A DNA stretch of 55,594 nt. Origin: Lachnospiraceae bacterium. Its GTDB lineage: Bacteria > Bacillota > Clostridia > Lachnospirales > Lachnospiraceae. How positions within the stretch are numbered: position 1 is the first letter of the stretch; each line of letters starts with the position of its first letter. Of this stretch, positions 44,085 to 53,350 are shown piece after piece. A program made the translations under genes and the position numbers. The notes under the pieces were generated by a model. That model saw nothing but the letters and a program-made list of their open reading frames with translations. It did not search any database and had not been told where the DNA came from. The stretch lies in contig JAFRVD010000061.1 of the NCBI GenBank assembly GCA_017441825.1, forward strand, positions 1 to 55,594, read 5' to 3'.

Positions 44085-45401
44085 ATGACAAAGATCGTCG
44101 AATGCGGCGCGGGAAGGATACAGGGCGTCACTGAAAACGGAGTGACGAAGTACCTCGGTATCCCGTACGCAAAGCCGCCCATAGGCGCACTGCGCTTCAG
44201 ACGTCCGGAAAAGGCTCTGCCTTTTCCGGACGTATACGTAGCAGACCGTTTCCGCGGGACCGCTATGCAGCCCAGGAACCACACCCTGGAATTTGAGACG
44301 GACTACAGCCTTTCCCCGCCCTGTTCGGAGGACTGCCTGTACCTGAATCTCTGGGTCCCGGAGCATGGGGACGGGGAAAAGCTCCCGGTCGCGTTCTGGA
44401 TCCACGGCGGCGGGTTCTTTGACGGGAGCGGCGGGGAGAAATGCTTTGACGGCATGGCGTTCGCGGAACGCGGCGTGATCCTCGTGACCATCAATTACCG
44501 GCTGAATGTGTTCGGGTTCCTCGCACATCCGTATTTATCCGCGGAGGATCCTCTCGGGATCTCCGGAAACTACGGGCTGTACGACCAGGAGCTGGCCCTC
44601 CTCTGGGTGCATGATAACATTGCGGCCTTCGGCGGAGATCCGGAGAACATCACGATCTTCGGGCAGTCCGCAGGCTCCATGTCCGTGCAGTCCCTGATCT
44701 CCACGGACCGGAACAGGGGAGTGATCGCAAAGGCGATCATGGAGAGCGGGTTTACCTACCGTTCCCCGTTCCCGAGGCTCCGGACGATGGAGGACGCGTA
44801 CCAAAGCGGCGAAGAGCTGCTTACGTTCCTCGGGATCCGCCCGGAAACGCTTCGAGAGGTCCCGGCGGATGAACTCCTTGCGGGCTTCCTCCGATTCCGG
44901 GAGGCGAACCGCGGGAACGGCGTCAGGCTGCCGTTTTCGCCGGTCATCGACGGCGTGATCCTCAAAGAGCCGTCTGACGACGCCATCGACCGGGGACATA
45001 TCCTCGATATTCCGTACATGGCGGGCTGCACCGAAGGAGACATGGGGTCGTTTGCGGAAGACGGGACGCTGCTTCCGCTTCATGAGCGGAGGCTTCCCGC
45101 AGGGCTTCTGGCCTTTGCCGGAAAGCTTCGGGAACTCGGCCGGAGAGCCCCATATTTATACAATTTCGCGCACCATCTGCCGGGCGAAGATGATCCTGGC
45201 GCGCCGCATTCCGCGGAGCTTTGGTACGTTTTCGGGACGCTCAGGCGAAGCTGGCGGCCCTTTACCGAAGAAGATGAGGCGCTCAGCAGGCGGATGGTCT
45301 CTTACTGGACGGATTTCATGAAATTCGGGGATCCGAACGGAGAAAGCGGAGGCACGTGGAGGCCTGCCGGAGAGGACGGATATATCAAAGAGATCTGCTG
45401 A
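44085..45401 (+). CDS. Type-B carboxylesterase, short form
   Basis: 438 residues from the ATG at 44085; the frame is open earlier but inside the permease gene. Motifs: YLGIPYAKPPIGALRFRRP, PVAFWIHGGGFFDGSG (oxyanion), NITIFGQSAGSMSVQSL with Ser195, CTEGDMGSF, and the catalytic His in GAPHSAELWYVFG. The GQSAG elbow and the PHSAEL motif are the classical forms, so this is the most canonical of the four type-B esterases here. It is about 60-90 residues shorter than the others, from shorter loops. No signal peptide. It is co-transcribed with the second importer, so its substrate should be what that importer brings in. Confidence 0.9.
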   Translation: MTKIVECGAGRIQGVTENGVTKYLGIPYAKPPIGALRFRRPEKALPFPDVYVADRFRGTAMQPRNHTLEFETDYSLSPPCSEDCLYLNLWVPEHGDGEKLPVAFWIHGGGFFDGSGGEKCFDGMAFAERGVILVTINYRLNVFGFLAHPYLSAEDPLGISGNYGLYDQELALLWVHDNIAAFGGDPENITIFGQSAGSMSVQSLISTDRNRGVIAKAIMESGFTYRSPFPRLRTMEDAYQSGEELLTFLGIRPETLREVPADELLAGFLRFREANRGNGVRLPFSPVIDGVILKEPSDDAIDRGHILDIPYMAGCTEGDMGSFAEDGTLLPLHERRLPAGLLAFAGKLRELGRRAPYLYNFAHHLPGEDDPGAPHSAELWYVFGTLRRSWRPFTEEDEALSRRMVSYWTDFMKFGDPNGESGGTWRPAGEDGYIKEIC

Positions 45402-45436
45402 GACTGAAACGGAAATGATTTGCTGATAAACATGGA

Positions 45437-45472
45437 AAGAGCTGCCGGCAGAAAAGTACGCCGGCAGCTCTT
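45437..45472 (+). other. Hairpin just upstream of the Rossmann-GH fusion gene
   Basis: AAGAGCTGCCGGC (45437-45449) and GCCGGCAGCTCTT (45460-45472) are perfect arms with a 10-base loop. Only TTCTGT follows, then the ribosome site. It may be a partial terminator or a translation-control hairpin. Confidence 0.55.
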
Positions 45473-45489
45473 CTGTAAAGGAGGAACCT

Positions 45490-47868
45490 ATGAAAGTTGC
45501 TGTTATCGGAGCGGCCGGAAAGGCGGGCAGCCTGATTGCCGCCGAATGCCTTGCCCGCGGCATGGAAGTGACAGGAATCGTCCGGTCCGGGACCGCAGGG
45601 AGGCTCCCGGAGGGAATCCGGCCTCTTGAAAAGGATCTGTTTAATCTTGAGACAGAAGACTTTGCAGGCTTTGACGCTGTAGTGGACGCCTTCGGCACCG
45701 CGTCCTACGGGCCCGGGAAGGAAGACCTGCACGTCACGTCTCTCCGGCATCTCACGAAGATCCTCGAGCCTCTGCCTAAGGTCCGCCTGCTGGTCGTGGG
45801 CGGTGCGGGCAGCCTCTATACGGACGCGTCAAAGACCCGGAAGGTCATCGAAGAGATCCCGGAAGCGTACCGTGCGGTACCGGAAAACATGGCGGCAGCC
45901 TTTGAGGAGCTTAAGAAGAGCGATCTGAACTGGACGTATTTCAGCCCTGCGGCGAGCTTCCGGCCCGACGGGGAGCGGACTGGCAGGTACAATCTCGGAA
46001 GGGATATCCGGATCATGAACGCTTCCGGAGAAAGCATGATCTCCTACGCGGATTACGCGATCGCGATGGCGGACGAGATCGAAAACGCGAGATTCATCCG
46101 GAAACGGTTTACGGCGGTCTCCGACACCAGCTTTTCCACGGATCCGGCAAAGAAAGACCTGTTCGATCTTTCCATGGGGCTTGCGTTTACGCGGCGCGGC
46201 GCGTACTTCGGCATATATATGAGCAAGGGCGTACTGAAGCGGAGCACGATGGCCTATCAGACCAGCAGGCTGTACATCGGTACGCGGAGAGGGATCGTAC
46301 CGGATCCGCCGGTCCCGGGCAATGACCTCTTTCGGATCACGCCCACGTACCGGGGAGAAAAGGTCGGCTTTGCGGTGCATACTTCCGCGGAGGAGCTCAC
46401 TCTTGCGACCGCTTACGGGAAGGTCCGGATCTGCTTCGCGGACCCGAATCTCATGATGATCAAAGGCGAGAAAGGACTTGGGCTGAAGCTTGAAAAGAAC
46501 CTGCCGATGCACGATTCCATGAGGCAGCGCGCCGGAAACGCCTGGGAAGCCAATTTCAGGAGACGCTGTTCACTTGTGCTGAACCCGCTTATTGGCACGC
46601 TGGACGTTAAAGCGGACTGGGAGTGGGAGACGTTTTCCACGCCTCTCGTGCGGGCGGAGGCAAAGCCTGATGAAAACGGCACGTTTGTGCTGGCCATTGA
46701 CGAGTCCATGTTTGCCGGTACCGTGCGACCCGCGTATCCCACGTATGAAGAAGCGCTTGCAGACGCCCGCAATGACTGGGAGCAGTTCCTGTCCCGGATG
46801 CCGGAGCTTCCGGCGTACGCAGGCGACCGTGCGGAGGCGGCTTACGTCACCTGGTCGCACCTGGTCGGCCCGTCCGGCCTTATCAGGCGGCCGATGATCT
46901 TCATGATCGGCCAGACCATCGGCTCCTCCTGGCAGATGTGCTTCAACGCGGTCACCCTGAGAAACGACCTCCCGCTCGCGATCGAGCTCCTCTTAAACCA
47001 GCTGGACATGCAGGCCCCGAACGGGCAGCTGCCGGACTTCTACGACGACTCCCGCGGCGTGTACAATGCCTTTAAGCCGCCCATCCAGGGCTGGGCGCTG
47101 GAGATCCTGATGAAGCAGTACGACTTTGCGACGGAGGTCCCGCGGGACAAGCTCGAGTACCTCTATGAGGGCTATCTGAAATGGGCTGACTGGTTCATGA
47201 ATTACAGGGACGACGACCACGACGGCATCCCGCAGTACGAGCACGGCGACGAGACCGGCAACGATGACAGCCCGGTCTTTAAGAAGCACTACAAGATCGA
47301 GCTTCCGGATCTGTGCGCGTTTCTTGCGCTTCTCTATGAGAAGCTCGGGGACATCGCCGATATCCTCGGGAGAGAGGAAGGCGATGCGCTGAGGGAAAAG
47401 AGCCGGAAGCTCATTGACGACATGATCCGCGTCTTCTGGAACGGAGAGCGGTTTGTGGGCCGCAGGTACGGCACTCATGAAACAGAAGAGACGGAGTCCC
47501 TCCAGTACTACCGTCCGCTGGTGCTCGGGAAGCGGCTGCCTCAGGAGATCATCGACCGGATGGCCGAGGACCTCACGGAAGGCAATGGGTATCTCACCCC
47601 GCAGGGGCTTGTGTCCCAGCGCATGACCAGCGATGTATTCAGCAAGCTTGCCTTCGGCAACGGCGGTATCATCCCGCCGGACAGCATCCTGGTCACTACC
47701 GGGCTCTTCAGCGCCGGAAAGACGGAGCTTGCGAAAAAGGCCGCCAAAGCCTACTGCGACGGCCTGGTCTGTCCCGAGACGCCTTATTATCCGTCCAGCG
47801 TACGCTTCGACGGCAGCTGGCCTGCTTCCGCGTTCCAGATCCTCGCGGATCTCTACTGCAACGGGTGA
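45490..47868 (+). CDS. Fusion of NAD(P)-binding domain and GH63-like glycosidase
   Basis: 792 residues, one uninterrupted frame. Residues 1-212 are a YwnB/NmrA-like atypical short-chain dehydrogenase domain: MKVAVIGAAGKAGSLIAAEC (dinucleotide loop), FDAVVDAFGT, VRLLVVGGAGSLY and NWTYFSPAASF. Residues about 220-792 are a glycosidase: a beta-sandwich part (220-420) then an (alpha/alpha)6 barrel with TIGSSWQMCFNAV, NGQLPDFYDDSRG, KPPIQGWALEIL, WFMNYRDDDHDGIPQYEHGD and PSSVRFDGSWPASAFQIL, like GH63/MGH1 alpha-glucosidases. Either half is usually a separate protein. AAAGGAGGAA precedes the ATG. It is followed by a good terminator. The link could be redox-assisted sugar cleavage or an accident of gene fusion. 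Confidence 0.75.
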   Translation: MKVAVIGAAGKAGSLIAAECLARGMEVTGIVRSGTAGRLPEGIRPLEKDLFNLETEDFAGFDAVVDAFGTASYGPGKEDLHVTSLRHLTKILEPLPKVRLLVVGGAGSLYTDASKTRKVIEEIPEAYRAVPENMAAAFEELKKSDLNWTYFSPAASFRPDGERTGRYNLGRDIRIMNASGESMISYADYAIAMADEIENARFIRKRFTAVSDTSFSTDPAKKDLFDLSMGLAFTRRGAYFGIYMSKGVLKRSTMAYQTSRLYIGTRRGIVPDPPVPGNDLFRITPTYRGEKVGFAVHTSAEELTLATAYGKVRICFADPNLMMIKGEKGLGLKLEKNLPMHDSMRQRAGNAWEANFRRRCSLVLNPLIGTLDVKADWEWETFSTPLVRAEAKPDENGTFVLAIDESMFAGTVRPAYPTYEEALADARNDWEQFLSRMPELPAYAGDRAEAAYVTWSHLVGPSGLIRRPMIFMIGQTIGSSWQMCFNAVTLRNDLPLAIELLLNQLDMQAPNGQLPDFYDDSRGVYNAFKPPIQGWALEILMKQYDFATEVPRDKLEYLYEGYLKWADWFMNYRDDDHDGIPQYEHGDETGNDDSPVFKKHYKIELPDLCAFLALLYEKLGDIADILGREEGDALREKSRKLIDDMIRVFWNGERFVGRRYGTHETEETESLQYYRPLVLGKRLPQEIIDRMAEDLTEGNGYLTPQGLVSQRMTSDVFSKLAFGNGGIIPPDSILVTTGLFSAGKTELAKKAAKAYCDGLVCPETPYYPSSVRFDGSWPASAFQILADLYCNG

Positions 47869-47902
47869 TCCGGATGTATTAAACAGCGTTGAAACAATAA
47901 CG

Positions 47903-47953
47903 AAAGCCGGAGGCTTTTCCTGAAAGATCAGGAAAAAGCACTCCGGCTTTTTT
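47903..47953. terminator. Bidirectional terminator
   Basis: AAAGCCGGAG then a second stem (GCTTTTCCTGA with TCAGGAAAAAGC), closing with CTCCGGCTTTTTT. It serves the fusion gene and the convergent GH5-like gene. Confidence 0.88.
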
Positions 47954-47982
47954 GCCTGGGAGGAGGAGACCCGGCAGGCAGA

Positions 47983-49308
47983 TTATTCTGATTCGATCAC
48001 GTGGCAGCTCTTTTTCAGGATATCCAGAAGCTCCATCATGTAGTCCAGTGCTTCCTGGATGTCCACGTCGGTTCTCCGCCGCATTGCAGCGATCTTCGCC
48101 GTGGGCGGATAGGCCATCGGCACGAGTTCGCCGCCCTCAAGTAAGTTGGCGGCGTACTCCGCGACCTCGAGGACGTCCGAAACGCCCACGTCAGGGTTCA
48201 TCATCCGGCTGCTGTTCCGGACTGCCTTCGTCACGCGCTGGCCTAAAATCAGCGCACGCTTCACATAGTCCTCCTGGTTCACGTCGGAACGGATGGCCGT
48301 TTCCGTACGGTTCCGGAAGCAGCCCATGATGGCGGCCACGATGGACGGATCGCGGATGGTGCCGTCATCGTAGAAGACGCCGTGCACGCGCGACCACATG
48401 CCGTTTCCGATCATAAGCTCGAACAGATAGAAGCCGATCCCGTATTCATCATGCAGCTCGATCGACATGTCGTACGGATTCGCGCGGCCGATGCAGCACA
48501 TTTCGTTGTTCACGAGCGGCTTGTTGTACTTTTTGCCAAGCTCCACGGCCATATCGAGCATGTCGCGCATGCGCTTCCTTGTCGGGAAGTAGTCGTGGAA
48601 GCAGATGACGTCCACAAGCGGCGCGGTCCCGCTGGGCTCGGTCTCGTAAATATAGATGTTTCCGACGCCGATGTCGTGGTCCGGATCCGCCTGCTTCACA
48701 TATTTGCAGAAGTGGCGGACGACCGCCCAGGTCTTCTCCTGGCGCTCACGGAGCACTTCAAGATCCGGCGGATCCTGATAGTCCTGCATGTACTTTGGCT
48801 CTTCGTCGTACCAGGTGACAAAGTTGTCCGTGTAGCCGGGCTCGTTCGCGATGTCCCACCAGAGCAGACCTTCTTCGTCGCGGAGGGCGGCGATGACGTC
48901 ATCGGCATATTTTTCACCCAGGTACCAGCAGGACGGGTCTTCGATGGACTTTGCAAGAGGCCGGAGGCCGGGCTCACCCTGGAACATGAAGCCGCCCCTC
49001 CAGTCTTCCTCGAGGAAACGGAAGCCCATAAAGAGGATCGGATTGGTGGATACGCCGTGCTTCCATGCGGTCCGGACGAAATCCTTCACGTTCTCAAGGA
49101 ACAGCTCCTTGTTCTGAATGTAGGACGGATAGGCCAGGAATACGCGCGCGCTGTTTAAGTGCAGCCGCTCCGCGTAGCCCATGTCGCGGTCCACCTGGTC
49201 GTGGTCGTAATTGAGCCAGCCGTTGAAAAAGTTTTTGTCTCCGTTAGGCTTCACACGGGGGCTGTAGTTGAAGCCGCGGATCTTGCTGTAATCGACGGTT
49301 TTTTTCAT
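47983..49308 (-). CDS. GH5-like glycoside hydrolase (clan GH-A), paralogue of 39077
   Basis: 441 residues from the ATG at 49308 (AAAGGAGAACTC upstream); the frame stays open 54 codons further but without landmarks. Catalytic carboxylates: LLWWDIANEPGYTDN (Glu156) and NKPLVNNEMCCIGRANPYD (Glu269). It shares long identities with 39077, such as VRDPSIVAAIMG-type and CFRNRTET, and the same helical C-terminal tail. It has an additional N-terminal strand and a longer loop after the first Glu. No signal peptide. It is transcribed against the surrounding row and has its own, unidentified promoter in the 1-kb gap upstream. Confidence 0.8.
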   Translation of the reverse strand: MKKTVDYSKIRGFNYSPRVKPNGDKNFFNGWLNYDHDQVDRDMGYAERLHLNSARVFLAYPSYIQNKELFLENVKDFVRTAWKHGVSTNPILFMGFRFLEEDWRGGFMFQGEPGLRPLAKSIEDPSCWYLGEKYADDVIAALRDEEGLLWWDIANEPGYTDNFVTWYDEEPKYMQDYQDPPDLEVLRERQEKTWAVVRHFCKYVKQADPDHDIGVGNIYIYETEPSGTAPLVDVICFHDYFPTRKRMRDMLDMAVELGKKYNKPLVNNEMCCIGRANPYDMSIELHDEYGIGFYLFELMIGNGMWSRVHGVFYDDGTIRDPSIVAAIMGCFRNRTETAIRSDVNQEDYVKRALILGQRVTKAVRNSSRMMNPDVGVSDVLEVAEYAANLLEGGELVPMAYPPTAKIAAMRRRTDVDIQEALDYMMELLDILKKSCHVIESE

Positions 49309-50308
49309 GAGTTCTCCTTTCAGTGATTTTGAATATATGGTTAGGTGTTCAATAATAATCGGATTCTGTGAGGCAGGGAGGCGGAAGCAGGGACAGTGCG
49401 GCCTGCCTTCGGGAAGACCGTTCCGGGGGAACGTCTCATGTACGGGGGTACAGATGCTGCTGCCTGTCATGCCGGCCCGGGGAAGACCGCCTGCTGTGGC
49501 ATAATCCGGTTCCTGCCACTTACCACTTTAATGATTGTACGGAAAATCTCAAGCGCGTATTCTTAGCAATCATTGGAAGATACTGACAGGGTGCGAAAGC
49601 TGACTGATATTTGGTTGTCGGATCTTGATTTCAATGTCGTTACATAAAAACGGATATATATTGCTGTTATACTTGAATGCAAACGAGAGCGGCGGCACCG
49701 ATACATGAAAAACAGTGGATTTTCAAGTTTTGTATTACACGATAATCGGGATGGAGATGCCATTTACATGACAATTCCGGATTCCTCTATAAAATCTGTA
49801 ATTTATTTGTTTTTTCAGAGGCGAGCTACTTGATGAGGCCTTCCTGAGCTTTGAGAAAGACTGGAATTTACATAAATAATTCCGAATTTTCCGGTCTTTT
49901 ATTATTTTCGAAACAGAAGTTCAAAAAAGTTTCAAGGAAAACCGGACTTACTCGAAAAAATTCATGTAAATGAAGAACATGCCTGAAAATGAGGTAATAA
50001 AAAAGTGGCTTGTGAGGAGCTTTTTATGTATCCGGTCACGCTATGCAGGCAGCGGGAAGCTTTATATAGCTGATCATGCAATAAAGGCAGCGGGCAGGTA
50101 AGAACAAATAAACCGCCCCATATACAGCCTGCCGCAAAAAGGAATAAAGCCCCTGATGCAATAATAATTCAATGAGTTCTCGGAATCGGGACTGTTCTTT
50201 TCGGGACTTATTCTTTATACTTAAAATGAGTAGGAATGTCTGTCTCAGGAGAAAGAGACATAGGATAGAATACGAAGCCATACAATTAATCACAGAAAGG
50301 AGTCTCAT
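49309..50308. other. 1-kb gene-free region with inverted repeats
   Basis: I see no credible ORF in this AT-rich kilobase, which differs in composition from its flanks. It contains CATTTACATG (49762-49771) and its exact inverse CATGTAAATG (49963-49972). TTTACAT...AATTCCG is nearly repeated at about 49764 and 49867, a terminator-like hairpin lies at 49858-49900, and GCAGCGGG occurs twice near 50045 and 50087, the second pairable with CCTGCCGC. Before the gene at 50309 are TATACT (about 50216-50221) with no good -35, and a leader hairpin TGTCTC-AGGAGAAA-GAGACA. It may hold promoters for both flanking genes and a decayed mobile element. Confidence 0.45.
49858..49902 (+). terminator. Terminator-like hairpin in the gene-free kilobase
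   Basis: AGACTGGAA (49858-49866) pairs with TTCCGGTCT (49889-49897) with one wobble, followed by TTTATTATTTT. There is no gene directly upstream, so it may end an unannotated RNA. Confidence 0.4.
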
Positions 50309-51358
50309 ATGAACAGACAGTGGACGCCCGAAGAAGCCTGGAAATGGTACAACAGCCGCCCGTACATCAACGGCTGCAACTTCCTTTCAGGCTTTTTAAA
50401 GAGAAACGACCTGTATCTGCCGGACAAGCATGAGGAAGCGATGCGGATCGTCGAAAAAGAAGTCGCTCTCGCGGCGGAGGTGGGCCTCAACAGCTTCCGC
50501 ATGCACCTGCCGCCCAAAGATCTCTGGGAAGCCGAACCGGAGCGCACGGAAGCGTACTTTGAAGACTTCCTGTCGCTTCTTGCGCGTTACGGCATCGATC
50601 TCATGCCGGTCCTCTTCAGCGACTGCCTGCCCTCCTGCTTCAGCGGGGAGGACGTGGTCGGGGAGCTTCCGGAGGACGATCCCAAAAACTGGCCCTCTTC
50701 GGAGGCCTATGTGCTTGCCTTTGCGAAGCGCTATAAAGACGATCCCCGGATAATCATGTGGAATATCTGGAACGAGGCCGGGAATTCCAAGAGAAACACG
50801 GACATGCTGAGCCTGCCGTTTATCAAACGGCTCTTCGAGCTTCTCCGTGAGACCGACGTTTCCCAGCCGCTGACCTGCGACTGCTGGGGACTTTACAAGC
50901 AGGTTGAGGGCCGCTACAACTTTGAAGCCGGGCTGGACCCGATGGAAAAGGAGGTCTGCGACCTCTCCGATGTGATCACTTTCCACTATTACGGCGACCT
51001 GCTGCACACCAAGGCCTATTTCAAGTTCCTGATGGAGCAGTACGACCGGCCGCTCATCAATACCGAATGGGGACACCGCCCCTGGGGCAGCTTCATCCCG
51101 TCCCACCTGCCGCTGTTCAAGAAATACAATATCGGCAGCTATTTCTTCGGCTTTGTCTACGGACCGGGGCCGGAGTTCGATATCGCGAAGGTGTGGGAAT
51201 GGATCGCGAATGACGACCGCATCGACACGAAGCTCTGGATGCACGGGATCTTCCACGCCGATTTTACACCGTATGACCAGGATGACATCGACGCGCTGAT
51301 GGAGATGAAGGAGATCCTCCGGAAAGAGAACGAGGAGAAGTTCGGGAAAAAGGAATAA
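50309..51358 (+). CDS. GH5/clan-A cellulase-like glycosidase
   Basis: 349 residues. Barrel motifs: INGCNFLSG at the start, GLNSFRMHLP, RIIMWNIWNEAGNSK with acid/base Glu156, VITFHYYGD, and RPLINTEWGHRPW with nucleophile Glu253. It is only distantly like the 39077/47983 pair and lacks their C-terminal tail; it resembles cellulase-family beta-glycosidases of unknown specificity. No signal peptide. GAAAGGAG precedes the ATG. It opens a three-gene row with a GH36-like enzyme and an esterase (50309-54850), gaps 51 and 21 bases. Confidence 0.8.
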   Translation: MNRQWTPEEAWKWYNSRPYINGCNFLSGFLKRNDLYLPDKHEEAMRIVEKEVALAAEVGLNSFRMHLPPKDLWEAEPERTEAYFEDFLSLLARYGIDLMPVLFSDCLPSCFSGEDVVGELPEDDPKNWPSSEAYVLAFAKRYKDDPRIIMWNIWNEAGNSKRNTDMLSLPFIKRLFELLRETDVSQPLTCDCWGLYKQVEGRYNFEAGLDPMEKEVCDLSDVITFHYYGDLLHTKAYFKFLMEQYDRPLINTEWGHRPWGSFIPSHLPLFKKYNIGSYFFGFVYGPGPEFDIAKVWEWIANDDRIDTKLWMHGIFHADFTPYDQDDIDALMEMKEILRKENEEKFGKKE

Positions 51359-51409
51359 GCTTCCGGGACGTGTTCCCGATAATAATTCAAACTGGAAAAG
51401 GAGAACGAG

Positions 51410-53329
51410 ATGATCTGGAAATGTGATGATAAAGGTGTGTTTATCCTGTACGAAGGAGAGAAGCTCCTGTTCCGGGGATATGCTCTGGCACACCACAAGG
51501 ACGGCAGGATCCTTGACACCCGGGAGGCGGAATTCGAGGGGGCAGAGGAAACGCCGGACGGCCTGACCCTGAAATACACGCACGAAGGGCTGGTCCTTAC
51601 GGAGACCCTGTGGACAAAGGACGGCGGGGCGTACGCGAAATGTGCGCTTTCTTCGGCGGACGGAGCGGAGGTCAAGACGGCGCGGCTTGTTCCGCTCATT
51701 GCGAACGGCAACGAACCGGACAGCATTCCGCTCTGGAGCAGCCTGTTCGCGAAGATGCTCCTGGTCCCCTATGACAACGACCAGTGGAACCGGTACGAGG
51801 CGGTACCCTTACGCGTGGGCCGGAAGAGCTACGACCTCACGGTGCTCATGGACGAGGATACCCGTGAAGGGCTGCTGTTCGGCTTCCTGGACTTTACGGA
51901 CTGGAAGAACGTGTTCATCGGGTCGCATACCGCAACGCGCTATCTGAACTGTGTTTCGGGTATTGCCGATGAAGGCACTCACGACGTCTGCCCGCACGGG
52001 ACGCTCATCGGGAAGAGCGTGGAATCCTCGAGACTCGTGGTGCTTTACGGAAGCGACTGGCGCGGCCTTCTTGAGAAATACGGCGTGCTCGTTGCGGCGG
52101 ATCAGCCGCCCATGCGCTGGACGGAAGGCGTACCCTTCGGGTTCAATTCGTTCGCGGGGCTTGCCCGCAGGATGAGCAACGAGATCTTTGAGTATACGGC
52201 AAAGTTTATGCGCGAAGAGCTCCTTCCGAAGGACTTCCAAAACCGCGGAGCAGTGTACACGAACTTAGACGGCGGCTGGCAGCGGCTTCCGGAAGACGAA
52301 CGTTTCCGGATCAAGGACGAAATGCACGCGGCCGGACAGAAAGCCGGTCTCTACGACGGACCTTTTGTGTACCGCCCGTGGCCCGGTACCGGCATGAGCT
52401 TTGAAACGGAGATCCCGGGCTTCCCGGGGCACACCTACGGCGAGATCATGCTGCGGGACGAATTCGGACGGCTGCTGCCTCCGGTGGACGGGCTCTATGC
52501 GATCGACGTCACGCATCCTTTATGGTACGAATGGACCCGGCAGAAGTTTGAAAACTATAAAAAGTGGGGATATGACTACTTAAAGATCGACTTCCTTTCG
52601 CACGGCGCGATGGAAGGCGTCCACTATGACAAGACTGTCCGGACCGGCCGTCAGGCGGTCACTAAGGCGTACCGGTTCATCCGGGAGCTTGCGGAAGGCA
52701 TGGGCTATCCATTCTTCATCAGCACGTCCATCGCCCCGCTGTTCCCCTGCGGCTACGGTCACGCCCGCCGGTTCTGCTGCGACACCTTCGGCACGAACGA
52801 ATATGTGGAGTACTGCCTGAACGCGCAGACCTATGGCTGGTGGGAGAACCACACGCTCTATGAGTACAACGACGCGGACCACCTGGTCCTCTTAAAGAGC
52901 TTCAATGTGGACCGGGATACGACCCTCGGAGAAGCGAAGGCGCGGTTCCTTTCCGGCGTGATCTCCGGCGGCGTGATGCTCCTTTCTGACGATTTCTCAC
53001 GGCCGGAGGCCCGGGAGCGCGCACTTACACTTGCCGGAAATCCGGAGGTCAACCGGATCGCCCGCTCGGAAAAAGCTTTCCGTCCGGTGGATTCGAACGG
53101 CACGAGTGCGGCTCATGCGTATACCGCAGTCATTGACGGAAAGCAGTACCTTGCGGTATTCTCATGGCGTACCGCTCCGGAAACCGTCACGGTGGACGCT
53201 GCCCGTGCGGGGATCCCCGCCGGCACGTACCGTGAGCTCTATACCGGAGAGAGGTTTGACTTAACAGAAGGGCTCACCTGGAAGACAGAAGGATGCGACG
53301 CGCTCATTCTGGAGTATACAGGAGCGTGA
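51410..53329 (+). CDS. GH36-like alpha-galactosidase-type glycosidase
   Basis: 639 residues. An N-terminal beta-sandwich (about 1-225) is followed by a TIM barrel. The barrel carries VYTNLDGGWQRLPED, the clan-D nucleophile motif YDYLKIDFLSHG with Asp394, and a probable acid/base Asp458 in RRFCCDTFG, as in GH27/GH36/GH31 clan-D enzymes. A small C-terminal beta domain contains YLAVFSWRTAPETVTVD. The length and architecture suit an intracellular alpha-galactosidase or related alpha-glycosidase. GGAGAACGAG precedes the ATG. It lies between a GH5-like enzyme and an esterase in one operon. Confidence 0.8.
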   Translation: MIWKCDDKGVFILYEGEKLLFRGYALAHHKDGRILDTREAEFEGAEETPDGLTLKYTHEGLVLTETLWTKDGGAYAKCALSSADGAEVKTARLVPLIANGNEPDSIPLWSSLFAKMLLVPYDNDQWNRYEAVPLRVGRKSYDLTVLMDEDTREGLLFGFLDFTDWKNVFIGSHTATRYLNCVSGIADEGTHDVCPHGTLIGKSVESSRLVVLYGSDWRGLLEKYGVLVAADQPPMRWTEGVPFGFNSFAGLARRMSNEIFEYTAKFMREELLPKDFQNRGAVYTNLDGGWQRLPEDERFRIKDEMHAAGQKAGLYDGPFVYRPWPGTGMSFETEIPGFPGHTYGEIMLRDEFGRLLPPVDGLYAIDVTHPLWYEWTRQKFENYKKWGYDYLKIDFLSHGAMEGVHYDKTVRTGRQAVTKAYRFIRELAEGMGYPFFISTSIAPLFPCGYGHARRFCCDTFGTNEYVEYCLNAQTYGWWENHTLYEYNDADHLVLLKSFNVDRDTTLGEAKARFLSGVISGGVMLLSDDFSRPEARERALTLAGNPEVNRIARSEKAFRPVDSNGTSAAHAYTAVIDGKQYLAVFSWRTAPETVTVDAARAGIPAGTYRELYTGERFDLTEGLTWKTEGCDALILEYTGA

Positions 53330-53350
53330 CAGCTTTAAAAGGAGAGAACA

